A DNA stretch of 64,000 nt. It comes from Streptomyces sp. CHD11 (lineage in GTDB: Bacteria > Actinomycetota > Actinomycetes > Streptomycetales > Streptomycetaceae). The stretch is from assembly GCF_018638295.1 (NCBI RefSeq), contig NZ_JABTTS010000013.1:1-64000 (forward strand), written 5' to 3'. Each line of letters opens with the position of its first letter. The stretch's first letter is position 1. Shown here piece after piece: positions 43,277 through 51,582 of the stretch. Under the pieces are notes generated by a model. That model was not told where the DNA came from. It was given only the letters and a program-made list of their open reading frames with translations, and did not search any database. The translations under genes were made by a program, and so were the position numbers.

Positions 43277-45063
43277 GCGGCTTTCCCGAAGTCGGACTGG
43301 GGCGGCGCGTGCTTTGCGACGGCGCGCGCGGTGATCGCCTTCGACGCGCGGGCGGACGCCGCGGACAACTCCTCCGCTCCAGGCTCCCGGTACCACGGCC
43401 GCAGGTCGAGCATCGCGGCCCGCATGCCGGTGGCGAAGCACAGCGCAGTGCCCTTGGGCAGGGCGCGGATCGCGTCGGCGGGCAGGATCCGCTCCTGGCG
43501 CATGCTGACCGAGGTCGACTTCCCGGACTCCGAGTGTGAGGTGGACGTGGTCTCGACGTCGTGGTCGCCGATCAAGCGGCTGAGCTTGTCGGCGAAGTCG
43601 GGGTCGTCGATGCCGGAGCCGATGACCTTGACGGTCGAGGCGGACCACATGGCGTCCATGCCGGCGTCTCCCCAGACCTTCTGGCCCTGGCGGTAGGACT
43701 GGAGGATGGTGATCGGGATGATTCCGCGGCTGCCGAGGTGGGAGTACAGGTCCGGCAGGTCGCTGATCTTGCACACGTTGGCGGCCTCGTCGAGGATCGC
43801 CAGCATGGGCGGGTCCAGGCGTCCGCCGGCGCGTTCGGCCTGGGCGGTGGCCGCGCGCATGACGGAGTCCGCGCACGCGGCGATCAGTGCCGAGGCCCCG
43901 CCTCCGCCGTCCTTGCTCAGCAGGAACAGTGTGTCGGTGGAGGTGACGAACTCCGAGGGGCGGAACTCGGGAACGTCCTTCTGCGGGGTGACCCAGGCGG
44001 CGATCTCGTTGTTCAGCAGGGCGGCGGCGTACTGGCGGGCGGTCTCGTAGATGCCGTCGCGCGTCTCCGGGGGGCCCTCGACGGTGCCCTTGAGCTGTGC
44101 TGCGACAGCGGCGAAGTCATGGTCGCGGAGGATGTCGAGCGGGGTGCGGTCGGCGGGGAAGGCGAGCCACTGCATGATGTCGGTGATGGGCCGCTCGTCG
44201 AGCGCTGCGGCCAGCAGCAGTTGGGACAGGATGTTGCTGCCGGCCTTGGACCAGAAGTCGCCCTGCTGGGAGGCGTCCACCGAGGCAGCGAGGAAGTGTC
44301 CGGCGAGCCGGTTCGCCCCGTCCAGGGTTTTTGCGCTGGCGAGGGGGTTCCACCACATCTCGCGTGCGGCGTGCGCGATCTGCTGGGGGTCCATCGTCCA
44401 CACCTGCCCGACGCGGGAGCGGGCCTCGTTTGTGGCGGTGAATGCGTCGCCTGCGGCCTTGTTCGAGGTCAGGAGGACGGGGCCGGGCGCGGCGAGCATC
44501 GAGGGGATGGCGAGCGAGGTGGTCTTGCCTGAGCGGGGCGCCATGATGGCGACGGCCACATCTTCGTAGCCCATGCGCACCTCGTGCCGGGTGTTCTGCA
44601 GGTTGCCCAGGAGGATGCCGGTGTCGCGGGCTTCGATGTGCTTGGCGTCTTTCAGGCTCGGACGCAGCGAGCGGGCCTTGTCGGTGATCGCCTTGGCCAT
44701 CAAGGGCTCGATGTCCCTGGCCTTGGCCATGCCGGTGATCTTCTTCCGGCCTCCCCCGCGGTTCTTGTGCCGGAGCCACAGGGCGACCGCCGTCACCCCG
44801 AGAGCCAGGAGGAGCAGAACGGGAACGATGCGTGCCCCGATGAGCAGGGCGTTCTCCCCGGCCTCGGGCCAAACCTGCTCGGGGCGAAGCAAGGCGTTGG
44901 TCGGCTGATAGGGGGCCCAACTGTCTCCGGTGAGGGAGGCAGTGAGGTTGCCGCACAGCCAGGCCAGGTGGGACAGGGGGACGACGATGGCGAGCACGCC
45001 GAGCAGGAGGCGCAGGACGAGGTCGTATCCGTCGGTGTTGCTGCTGGAGGAGGAAGAGGGCAA
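43273..45063 (-). CDS. VirD4/TraD-like type IV coupling protein (conjugative DNA transfer ATPase)
   Basis: 596 residues. Two membrane segments (about 14-38 and 73-97), then a TraG/VirD4 motor with Walker A APRSGKTTS (175-183), FLLSKDGGGGASAL, Walker B region LAILDEAANVCKI and LYSHLGSRGIIPITILQSYR. It is predicted to recruit and pump the relaxosome-DNA complex at the membrane during conjugation. It marks the region as a mobile conjugative or mobilisable element. Confidence 0.9.
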   Translation of the reverse strand: MPSSSSSSNTDGYDLVLRLLLGVLAIVVPLSHLAWLCGNLTASLTGDSWAPYQPTNALLRPEQVWPEAGENALLIGARIVPVLLLLALGVTAVALWLRHKNRGGGRKKITGMAKARDIEPLMAKAITDKARSLRPSLKDAKHIEARDTGILLGNLQNTRHEVRMGYEDVAVAIMAPRSGKTTSLAIPSMLAAPGPVLLTSNKAAGDAFTATNEARSRVGQVWTMDPQQIAHAAREMWWNPLASAKTLDGANRLAGHFLAASVDASQQGDFWSKAGSNILSQLLLAAALDERPITDIMQWLAFPADRTPLDILRDHDFAAVAAQLKGTVEGPPETRDGIYETARQYAAALLNNEIAAWVTPQKDVPEFRPSEFVTSTDTLFLLSKDGGGGASALIAACADSVMRAATAQAERAGGRLDPPMLAILDEAANVCKISDLPDLYSHLGSRGIIPITILQSYRQGQKVWGDAGMDAMWSASTVKVIGSGIDDPDFADKLSRLIGDHDVETTSTSHSESGKSTSVSMRQERILPADAIRALPKGTALCFATGMRAAMLDLRPWYREPGAEELSAASARASKAITARAVAKHAPPQSDFGKAA

Positions 45064-45095
45064 GGGCTAGGTGCTTCCAGGCGGGGACGGAGGGA

Positions 45096-45878
45096 TCAGC
45101 GCAGGCGGTGGCGCTCGGCCTGCGGCCGTTGCGGAGGATGCGTACTCGTCGCCGACGGGCCAGATCGGCGTGCGGCGAGGGAGCGGATGCGTTCTTCCAG
45201 GGCACCGGCGACCTGCTTGGCGGGTACCTCCCGGGGAGAGAGGGTGATGAGGTCCGGGTTGCGAGTCGGGAGACTGGAAGGGCCTGCGGTGCGCGGCACC
45301 GGTCGGGGGTCGGCGAGCGCGGCGGTGAACGCGGTGATCAGGTGCGGTGGGGTGTGCTCGCTGAAGTGGGCTTGCCACAGGAGAGCCCGGAAGTCGCGGA
45401 GGGCGGTGTCGACCCACCAGGCCCCGGTTGTCTCGTCGGCCTCGACGCGGACGGTGCCGTAGGGTGAGGCCAGCTGGCGGTGGCTGTAGGCCGGAGACCA
45501 GCCCGCTGTCAGAAGCGGCTCCTGCGGATCCCAGTTGCCTGCCTGATCGGCAGTGGGATCGCTCAGCGCATCGGTGAACGCAGCGATCATTTCGACGGGG
45601 GTGCGGGCATCGAAGCAGGCGAACCAGGCGGGCCGGCCCGGCGCGGGGGCGTGCTGCAGAGTCCACCACCGCCCGTCGGGGTCGGGCTCCAGCCGCAGGA
45701 GAGCCTTCTGGTCGGGGCTGGAAAGCAGGACGCGGGGCATCAGGGGGTCGTGACCGTAGCTCCAGCCGCAGGCACGGTGGAGGGGGACGGTGATCCAGGC
45801 GGGATCACCGCCGCCGGCCAGGTGGCGCGGGGCGATGTAGTCGATGTCGACGTTGGCGGGGCCGTCGGGCATGGTCAC
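45096..45878 (-). CDS. DUF317 domain protein
   Basis: 260 residues. The opening IDYIAPRHLAGGGDPAW, then PAWFACFDARTPVEMIAAFT and LLWQAHFSEHTPPHLITAFT are typical DUF317 repeats, followed by a Pro/Arg-rich tail. The function is unknown. The GTG at 45878 overlaps the upstream gene stop. Confidence 0.72.
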   Translation of the reverse strand: MTMPDGPANVDIDYIAPRHLAGGGDPAWITVPLHRACGWSYGHDPLMPRVLLSSPDQKALLRLEPDPDGRWWTLQHAPAPGRPAWFACFDARTPVEMIAAFTDALSDPTADQAGNWDPQEPLLTAGWSPAYSHRQLASPYGTVRVEADETTGAWWVDTALRDFRALLWQAHFSEHTPPHLITAFTAALADPRPVPRTAGPSSLPTRNPDLITLSPREVPAKQVAGALEERIRSLAARRSGPSATSTHPPQRPQAERHRLR

Positions 45879-46456
45879 CGTCCCCTCGCGCCATGTCCGC
45901 TGCGCCGGGACGTCAGGGCGGGAAGCTGCGGGTGCTTCGGCCGGGACGGTGCTCGGCGTGCGGCGGCCTGGATGTCGAGGATGACGCGGCCGTGGCAGGC
46001 CCAGTCGTCCAGATAGCTCCAGCACTCGGCGTGGTGCTCGTCCAGCGCGTCGACGTACGCTTCGCTGCCCGGTCCGGCGCCCTCGGGGAGCTGGGCCCGG
46101 GTCTGGCGCCACTGCGCGTCCAGGGTGTCGAGGTGGCTCAGTGCCTCCTCCAGGATGGTCAGTTGCCCGGGCCAGCTGTCCCGCGTGAGGTGTGCGGGCA
46201 GGTGCTGGAGCTGGAGCCGGGCGGTGGCCAGCAATTGGCGGGCGCCAGGGCGGAGGCCGGCGAACGCTGCGGCGGTGTCCGTGTCACGGACGGCGGCCCG
46301 GCGACCGTAGGCGTCCTCGTCGAAGGGCCAGCCGTCCAGGTCTGTGTTGCACTCGGTGAAGGCGTCCCAGGACGCCAGGATCCGTTCACTGTGGCGCAGG
46401 TAGCGGTTGAGGCGCCGCAGTGAGGCGCGGCGGCCGTGGTTCGTGGTGCGGGAGAT
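45875..46456 (-). CDS. Hypothetical helical protein (about 193 aa) with an apparent ATC start
   Basis: The reading frame is well-formed: LRRLNRYLRHSERILASWDA, DLDGWPFDEDAYGRRAAVRD, LLATARLQLQHLPAHLTRD, ALDEHHAECWSYLDDWACHG. Between the in-frame upstream stop and this body there is no ATG, GTG or TTG. ATC at 46456, seven bases after AAAGGA, is the best-placed codon; CTG at about 46420 and TTG 46234 are later options. No family recognised. Confidence 0.5.
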   Translation of the reverse strand: MSRTTNHGRRASLRRLNRYLRHSERILASWDAFTECNTDLDGWPFDEDAYGRRAAVRDTDTAAAFAGLRPGARQLLATARLQLQHLPAHLTRDSWPGQLTILEEALSHLDTLDAQWRQTRAQLPEGAGPGSEAYVDALDEHHAECWSYLDDWACHGRVILDIQAAARRAPSRPKHPQLPALTSRRSGHGARGR

Positions 46457-46471
46457 GGAAGCATCCTTTGG

Positions 46472-47293
46472 TCAGCGGCGGGCGGCCGGCTGGACGACGG
46501 TGGTGGGCGCCGGGGCTGTCGCGGGGGCGGTCTGCTGACAGCGCACGGCGCGGGCCTGTGCTCGGATCGTCTTTACCCGGGCGGTGTGCGCGTCAACTAC
46601 CTGCTGTGGGCGCAGCGGACTGGGCTCCTGGACGGCTCGGTGGTGAGCGGTGCGGTCGAACATGCCGCGCTGCAGGGGCCGGAGGTCGGCCAGGGCACCG
46701 AGGAAGGCGCCGGCCAGGTGATCGGGAACGTGCTCGTCGAGGAAGGCATGCCAGATCCGCGGGACCGGGAATGATTCGTCGCTGCTTGTCCTGACCTCGA
46801 TGTGCCAGGACGGCCGTTCATGGAACTCACTGATGGGGCGGTGCTCGATGCGGCACAGCGAGTCCGGAGAGAGCGCTGTCCCGGCATCGTCGTGCTGCCA
46901 GCCTGCGCTGGTCACCGGCTGCCAGGGGTCCGACTGGGGTGAGGATGGTGCGATGAGGGCGTCGGTGAGGCCGGCGAGGACCTCGGCCGGCACGAGTTCA
47001 CCGAACTCGGCGTACCAGCCATGGTCGTTGTCGCCGGGGGCGGCCCGCAGCCGCCACCAGGCGGAGGTGGCGGACTGCGGGTCGAACTGCAGGCGGTAGC
47101 GGTGATCGGGGCTGGCCATCACGATCTCGGCGCTCAGCGGGTCGGAGACCGTGGCCCATCCGGCCGCGGCCAGGCCGTGGGTGACGTGGCGGGCGTCTCC
47201 CGGACCGGCGAGGTAGCGAGGGCTGGTGTCGAAGGGGATCTGCCCGGCGTGCTTGTCGGCGAAGGCGTCGAGCTGGCGTTCGCTCAACGGCAC
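46472..47293 (-). CDS. DUF317 domain protein
   Basis: 273 residues: IPFDTSPRYLAGPGDARHVT opens the domain, with later HGWYAEFGELVPAEVLAGLT and IWHAFLDEHVPDHLAGAFLG. The Ala/Thr-rich tail ends in VVQPAARR. GTG at 47293 overlaps the upstream gene; GTG 47299 is an alternative. The function is unknown. Confidence 0.68.
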   Translation of the reverse strand: MPLSERQLDAFADKHAGQIPFDTSPRYLAGPGDARHVTHGLAAAGWATVSDPLSAEIVMASPDHRYRLQFDPQSATSAWWRLRAAPGDNDHGWYAEFGELVPAEVLAGLTDALIAPSSPQSDPWQPVTSAGWQHDDAGTALSPDSLCRIEHRPISEFHERPSWHIEVRTSSDESFPVPRIWHAFLDEHVPDHLAGAFLGALADLRPLQRGMFDRTAHHRAVQEPSPLRPQQVVDAHTARVKTIRAQARAVRCQQTAPATAPAPTTVVQPAARR

Positions 47294-47637
47294 CGGCTGC
47301 ACCCCTGCTCGCTCTCGGCGTCGTCGTGGAGCGAGCGCAGCTCGTCCAGGACGTAGTGGAGGGTGTGCTGGTCGGTCTGCTCCCAGGCGGCGGAGCGCAG
47401 CTCGGCGATCAGGAGGTTGACGTGCGCTGTGCGTGGGATGGCCTGGTGTTCCTGGATGGTGCGGGCGAGGGCACGCAGGGTGTCGGCGAGCTGGACGGGC
47501 AGGCCCGTGTACTCGTCGAGGAGCGGTTCGACGAGGGCGAGGGCTTCGGCGGGGTCGGGGCTCTCGCGCAGGTACTCGGTGACGTCCGACAGCGTTTCGG
47601 TCAGGGTGCGCAGGGTTTCCGGGGTGGGGGCAGGCAT
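47284..47637 (-). CDS. Hypothetical small helical protein (117 aa)
   Basis: Starts MPAPTPETLRTLTETLSDVT and continues with amphipathic helices (ALALVEPLLDEYTGLPVQLA, NLLIAELRSAAWEQTDQHTL). A strong AAGGAG precedes the ATG at 47637. No family recognised. It overlaps the following DUF317 gene. Confidence 0.65.
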   Translation of the reverse strand: MPAPTPETLRTLTETLSDVTEYLRESPDPAEALALVEPLLDEYTGLPVQLADTLRALARTIQEHQAIPRTAHVNLLIAELRSAAWEQTDQHTLHYVLDELRSLHDDAESEQGCSRCR

Positions 47638-47663
47638 TGGACTCCTTGAGACGGGGATGGAGG

Positions 47664-48467
47664 TCAGCGGCGGGTACGGGCGCCGCCGGCCGGGGTGTAG
47701 GGACGGGCGGTGGTGCGTGGCCGGGTGCTTCCGGCGGTGTTGCGGGCCCAGGTGGCGGCGCGGGCAGCGGTGATCCGGGCCTGTTGCCAGGCACTGAGCT
47801 GGGAGGGCTTGACGGAGACCGACCAGGTACGGATCTGGGCGCTGTGCGGGACGCGTCCGCGTGGGCGCATCACGGGGTCCGGGCCGGCGAGTTCGGCTGA
47901 GAAGGCTTGGACCAGGTGCATCGGCGTGTTCGGCGTGAAGTGGGCAGTCCAGCCGTTGCCCTGCTTGTCCTGCGCTCCGGTCCACCACATCGCCGAGCCG
48001 TCGACGCCCTGGTGGTACTGCATCCATGCGGTGCCGTCGGGGCTGGTCGCCGTATAGTCCTGGCCCTCGAACCGCGTGTGCCAGTTCTGCTCCTGCAGAG
48101 GTGCCCAGACGTTGGGGGCGTGCGCGGAGCGGGGACGGGTGAGGGCGTCGGTCAGACCGGCGACGATCTCCACCGGAGTCTGCCGGCCCAAGTGCGCAGA
48201 CCACTCGGCGTTCGCCCCGTTTGCCCGGCCGTGGATGGTCCATCCACCGGGCAGGACGTAGGGATCGTAGGCGACACGGACGGCGCGGTCCGGGCTCTCC
48301 ATGAGCAGCGGACCCCCCGTTTTGGACTTGTCCCGCCAGCCCGAGGCGCGCAAAAACTCCGAGACGTGCCGGACATCGCCCCCGCCGGCCAGGGCACGGG
48401 GCTGGACGAGGTAGTGCTGCTCGGCCTGCTCGCCCGGCCCCCAGCCCTGCCACTGCTTCTTCTTCAC
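47664..48467 (-). CDS. DUF317 domain protein
   Basis: 267 residues with HYLVQPRALAGGGDVRHVSE at the start, then EWSAHLGRQTPVEIVAGLTD and GWTAHFTPNTPMHLVQAFSA, the repeated DUF317 signature. A basic tail ends in GARTRR. The GTG at 48467 overlaps the upstream stop (GTGA). The function is unknown. Confidence 0.72.
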   Translation of the reverse strand: MKKKQWQGWGPGEQAEQHYLVQPRALAGGGDVRHVSEFLRASGWRDKSKTGGPLLMESPDRAVRVAYDPYVLPGGWTIHGRANGANAEWSAHLGRQTPVEIVAGLTDALTRPRSAHAPNVWAPLQEQNWHTRFEGQDYTATSPDGTAWMQYHQGVDGSAMWWTGAQDKQGNGWTAHFTPNTPMHLVQAFSAELAGPDPVMRPRGRVPHSAQIRTWSVSVKPSQLSAWQQARITAARAATWARNTAGSTRPRTTARPYTPAGGARTRR

Positions 48468-48850
48468 CGGCGCCGCCGTACGACGAGCGGTGCGGGCGCC
48501 GGGGGCTTCGCCGCCGCAGTGGTGGCGGGCTGGGTGCCGATGCGTTGAAGGGTGTCTTGGTGTTCGTCCAGGTCGAGGGTGATGTCGTGTAGTTCGTTCG
48601 CGGCGCGGCCCAGAGCGAGCCACACCTCCGCAGGGAGAGTGCCTTGCTCGGCCTGGTCCTTGGCGAAGTGGCTGCCGGTGGCGACGAGGTGGGTGACGCC
48701 GCCGAGGACTCCGGCGTCCGGGTCGAGAATGCGGGCGATGACCTGTGCGGCCTGGGGCGGGGGAAGCTGAGAGAGGTGGTCGGCGAGCTGGCCGAGCTGG
48801 CGGGTGATCTCGTCGGCCAGCCTCACCGGGTAGGGGGCGGGGTGGGACAT
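48464..48850 (-). CDS. Hypothetical protein (128 aa), helical
   Basis: Starts MSHPAPYPVRLADEITRQLG at ATG 48850 and shows amphipathic helices (LADHLSQLPPPQAAQVIARI, VWLALGRAANELHDITLDLD) before an Ala/Pro tail and a terminal Arg cluster. No family recognised. Confidence 0.6.
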   Translation of the reverse strand: MSHPAPYPVRLADEITRQLGQLADHLSQLPPPQAAQVIARILDPDAGVLGGVTHLVATGSHFAKDQAEQGTLPAEVWLALGRAANELHDITLDLDEHQDTLQRIGTQPATTAAAKPPAPAPLVVRRRR

Positions 48851-48887
48851 GCTTCTCCAGGGCGGTGGACGGTCAGTGGTGGTGGCG

Positions 48888-49421
48888 CTACCCGACGCGC
48901 TGCGTCTCGATGAGGACGGCTTCCGGACGGGCGCCGGCCAGCGGGGCGGCGTGGTCGGGGCCGGTGGGAATGCAGGCGCGCAGATAGCGGCGGAACAGGG
49001 CCGTCGCGAGGCGCGGCTTGAGGCGGTGGCTGATCGGCGGGAGGGTGCGGACTGCTACGGGTTTCTCCGGGAGTCGGGGCGGGGCGGTGGGGGGGGGGCC
49101 GGGGGGGGGGGGCGGGGGCCGCCCGGGTGTTTTACGGGGTGCGGAGCGCGAGGGGGAACTGGCGGGCACCGGATGCTGTGGGGCGGGGGTGGCGCGGTTC
49201 GCCAGGCGTTTCAGTTCCTCGGCGTCAAGGTGGTCGGGCACGGTGTGCCAGATGTAGAGCGGCTCGCCCGTGGGGTACGCGTGGCCTTCGAGGCCGAGCT
49301 GTTCCAGCAGGTCGTGGAGCCCAGCGGAGGCGCCGGTAGGAGTGTCAGCGTGAATGTTGGTCGTCAGAGCCTTGATGTAGATCTCGACGTCCGTGCCGTA
49401 CTCGTCGACCAGATTGGCCAT
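48888..49421 (-). CDS. Hypothetical protein (177 aa) with polyproline stretch encoded by G-tracts
   Basis: The N-terminal 80 residues look native (VDEYGTDVEIYIKALTTNIH, GLHDLLEQLGLEGHAYPTGE, YIWHTVPDHLDAEELKRLAN). A proline-rich linker follows (GRPPPPPPGPPP) and then a less typical C-terminus. The linker is encoded by long G runs on the plus strand at 49089-49118, so the downstream frame is sensitive to slippage or sequencing error. No family recognised. Confidence 0.55.
   Translation of the reverse strand: MANLVDEYGTDVEIYIKALTTNIHADTPTGASAGLHDLLEQLGLEGHAYPTGEPLYIWHTVPDHLDAEELKRLANRATPAPQHPVPASSPSRSAPRKTPGRPPPPPPGPPPTAPPRLPEKPVAVRTLPPISHRLKPRLATALFRRYLRACIPTGPDHAAPLAGARPEAVLIETQRVG
49089..49118. 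repeat. Poly-G tracts (10 and 12 G, then a further 5)
   Basis: Plus strand reads ten G (49089-49098), two C, twelve G (49101-49112), a C and five more G. They lie inside a coding gene on the other strand. Such runs are slippage-prone and could form G-quadruplexes. Confidence 0.85.
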
Positions 49422-49437
49422 ACGTTTCTCTCCGGGG

Positions 49438-49638
49438 TCAGCGGCGGCGGGATACCGGGGACTGCGCGCGACCCGGTGCCGATGTGGTGGCCGGCGGCTG
49501 CGTCGGGCGGGCGGCGTGGTTGCGGGCGTGCAGGATGACGCGGGCGGCTTCGCTCAGGGAGTTGGCGGTGCTACCGAGCCGTGCGATGGGCTCGGGTTCC
49601 TCGCCGGGCGCGGCGCCTTGGAGATCACTGGAGGCGAT
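49438..49638 (-). other. In-frame continuation after TGA (66 codons)
   Basis: Directly after the TGA at 49639-49641 the same frame reads ASSDLQGAAPGEEPEPIARL, ANSLSEAARVILHARN and ends QSPVSRRR at a stop at 49438-49440. The Pro/Arg-rich end is like the tails of neighbouring proteins. The simplest reading is that a nonsense mutation (or readthrough) separates it from the gene at 49639-50085. Confidence 0.45.
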
Positions 49639-50085
49639 TCAGGATCGGACGATCACTTCTCTGGTCAGGGGCAGTAGCCCGTGCACGGGCGCAGCGACCT
49701 CGGTCAGGACCTCGGCCACCGCGCTGCTGGTTTCGGCGGCCGAGGCCCGCTCGGCGAGTTGGGTGAGGTAGCGCAGGGCTGCGTCACGGTCGCCGTCGGG
49801 GGTGGCTGGCATGTTCAGGGTGGGAACGAGGTGGACGCTGTGGCCGGCGGCGAGCAGGGCGTGTGAGGCAGTGGTCGCCTTCAGGCGCTGCTGCTCGATG
49901 GGCAGGCCGTGCGGAAGACGGTGGTAGTCCCCGCGGGGCCCGGGAGCGGTGAGGAAGCCGCCGGTCCGCTGGAGGCTGTCCGCTGCCTGCTCGGTGCCCC
50001 CGATGGCCACGACCAGGCCGGTGCGGGAGTCCTTGGTGATGGTGACGTACTCCAGAACCCAGAAGTCGGGCTTTGTTTTGTTCAT
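49639..50085 (-). CDS. Hypothetical protein, member of the shared small-domain family; may be cut by an in-frame TGA
   Basis: 148 residues. The recurring element domain is seen as FWVLEYVTITKDSRTGLVVA, SLQRTGGFLTAPGPRGDYHR, LLAAGHSVHLVP, followed by a helical part. At 49639 a TGA stops the frame, yet the same frame is open for 66 more codons. ATG at 50085 overlaps the upstream gene stop. The function is unknown. Confidence 0.6.
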   Translation of the reverse strand: MNKTKPDFWVLEYVTITKDSRTGLVVAIGGTEQAADSLQRTGGFLTAPGPRGDYHRLPHGLPIEQQRLKATTASHALLAAGHSVHLVPTLNMPATPDGDRDAALRYLTQLAERASAAETSSAVAEVLTEVAAPVHGLLPLTREVIVRS

Positions 50086-50840
50086 CGCGTTCTGGTGGCG
50101 GGTGTGCGGGCGCCGGCGGGGGCCGGCGGCATGGATGCCGGGGCTGCGGTGGGTGCGGTCCGGGATGCGGGGTGCTGGAGGGCGGTGCCGATACCGAGCG
50201 CGTCGAGCTGCGGGCCGATCTCGCGCAGCGCACGGGCCTGGGTTTGGGTGTCGTTGCCCTCCAGGCGGTAGATGCCGCTGTGCGGGTCCTGGACGAAGCC
50301 GTGGGCGGCGAGGATCGTGCGGGCCCGGTCGTCGGCGGGGGCGGTGGCGACGCTGCCGTCGGGCTGCCAGGTCAGGACGACCCGGTCCGGCTGGGAGGGC
50401 TGGATGCCGTCCAGGGCGTTGTGCCGGACCTGGGCGAGCGCACGGTCGTAGCGGACGAGCAGATCATTTGCGACCTGCTCGGCGCCGAGGAACGGGTCGT
50501 CGGTCAGGACGATGCCGTTGGGCTCGGGGACGGAATGGTACGCCTCGTCGGGCAGGGCGTGCGGGGCGACGGCGGCGAGGAGGAAGCCGTCGCGTTCGTC
50601 GTGCCGGTCGATCAGGACGAGCTGGGCGCCGTCAGGGCGGCTGAGGACGGCTGCCTGCTGCAGGGGGTGTTCGGCCAGGGAGGCGGCGACCAGGTCCAGG
50701 TCCCAGATGCGGTCGGTGAGTTCGGCGAGGTCGTCCTTGTCGTCGGCTGTCAGGTGGGTGCTGGTCCAGGTGTCGGGGAGTTCGCCGGCGAGGACGTCGG
50801 CGTAGGAGGCGAGGCGCTCGGAGGCGCTGTGGTCGTGCAT
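50082..50840 (-). CDS. Hypothetical protein (252 aa), paralogue of the gene at 63066-63839
   Basis: N-terminus MHDHSASERLASYADVLAGE, central PEPNGIVLTDDPFLGAEQVA and YDRALAQVRHNALD, then the shared small domain (LTWQPDGSVATAPADDRART, LAAHGFVQDPHSGIYRLE, LDALGIGTAL) and a Pro/Thr/Arg tail. A similar arrangement is seen at 63066-63839 (EEPNGI, RYERAL). No known family. ATG 50840. Confidence 0.65.
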   Translation of the reverse strand: MHDHSASERLASYADVLAGELPDTWTSTHLTADDKDDLAELTDRIWDLDLVAASLAEHPLQQAAVLSRPDGAQLVLIDRHDERDGFLLAAVAPHALPDEAYHSVPEPNGIVLTDDPFLGAEQVANDLLVRYDRALAQVRHNALDGIQPSQPDRVVLTWQPDGSVATAPADDRARTILAAHGFVQDPHSGIYRLEGNDTQTQARALREIGPQLDALGIGTALQHPASRTAPTAAPASMPPAPAGARTPATRTR

Positions 50841-50864
50841 GGTGTCCTTGGGCGGTTGCAGGGC

Positions 50865-51569
50865 TCAGCGGCGCAGGCGGGTGGCACCGACGGCTGGCGG
50901 TGCCGGGGCCGGCAGTGCACGCGGCGGGGGCGGGCAGGCGCACACCGTGGAGCGTTCGGGCTCGTGGTCGGGGACGTGTTCGGCGCAGGCGCGGCGGCCG
51001 GGGTGAGGGGCGTGCCGGTCGGCCAGTCGTTCGCGGGTGTGCGCGAGGTCGGAGTGGATGACGCGGACGTATGCGTCGGCGAGGTAGCGCAGACGCCGGG
51101 CGGTGTGCGTATCGCTCGCGTCGCCGAGGCCGTCGAAGAACTCCGCCAGGGCGCCGAGGGTTTCCTCGAACCCGGCGAGGATGCCGTCGTGGGGCGCGGT
51201 GAGTTCGGTGAGGATGTCGGCTGCCTCGGCGGTGTCGGTGGCCTCGCGGAGGCGTTCGGCGAGGTGGGAGACCGAGGCGCCGAGCGTGGGATGGCGCGCG
51301 GGGCGGGCTTCGGTGTCAAAGCGCTCGTCGCGGTCGACGTGGTACCCGACGGCCCGCAGGCGCCCTACGGCCTCGGTGGCGAGACGGGACTCGTCCGCCT
51401 CGGTCAGGCCGGCGGGGGCGCGGTGGTAGCTCTCGTGGAGGCGGACGACAGCGACGAATCCGGCGCGTTGGAGAATGCTGTGTGCCTCAAGGTCTCCGCC
51501 GCGGGCGAGGAGTTCGCCGGAGTGCGGGTCACGGCGGATGTCCAGGAAGCGGTCGGTGGTGCGGGGCAA
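50865..51569 (-). CDS. Hypothetical protein (234 aa) with shared small domain
   Basis: Starts at TTG 51569 with AGGAG upstream. The first 75 residues hold the recurring domain (FLDIRRDPHSGELLARGGDL, AHSILQRAGFVAVVRLHESY, RLRAVGYHVDRD). Then a long helical region (SHLAERLREATDTAEAADIL, ARRLRYLADAYVRVIHSDLA) and a Cys/Pro-rich tail follow. No named family. Confidence 0.6.
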   Translation of the reverse strand: MPRTTDRFLDIRRDPHSGELLARGGDLEAHSILQRAGFVAVVRLHESYHRAPAGLTEADESRLATEAVGRLRAVGYHVDRDERFDTEARPARHPTLGASVSHLAERLREATDTAEAADILTELTAPHDGILAGFEETLGALAEFFDGLGDASDTHTARRLRYLADAYVRVIHSDLAHTRERLADRHAPHPGRRACAEHVPDHEPERSTVCACPPPPRALPAPAPPAVGATRLRR

Positions 51570-51582
51570 GGAGACGTTTCTC

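Noticed and set aside
49089..49118. G-tract as an origin or transfer site
   Set aside because: No iterons, nick-site signature or adjacent relaxase; treated only as a homopolymer repeat.
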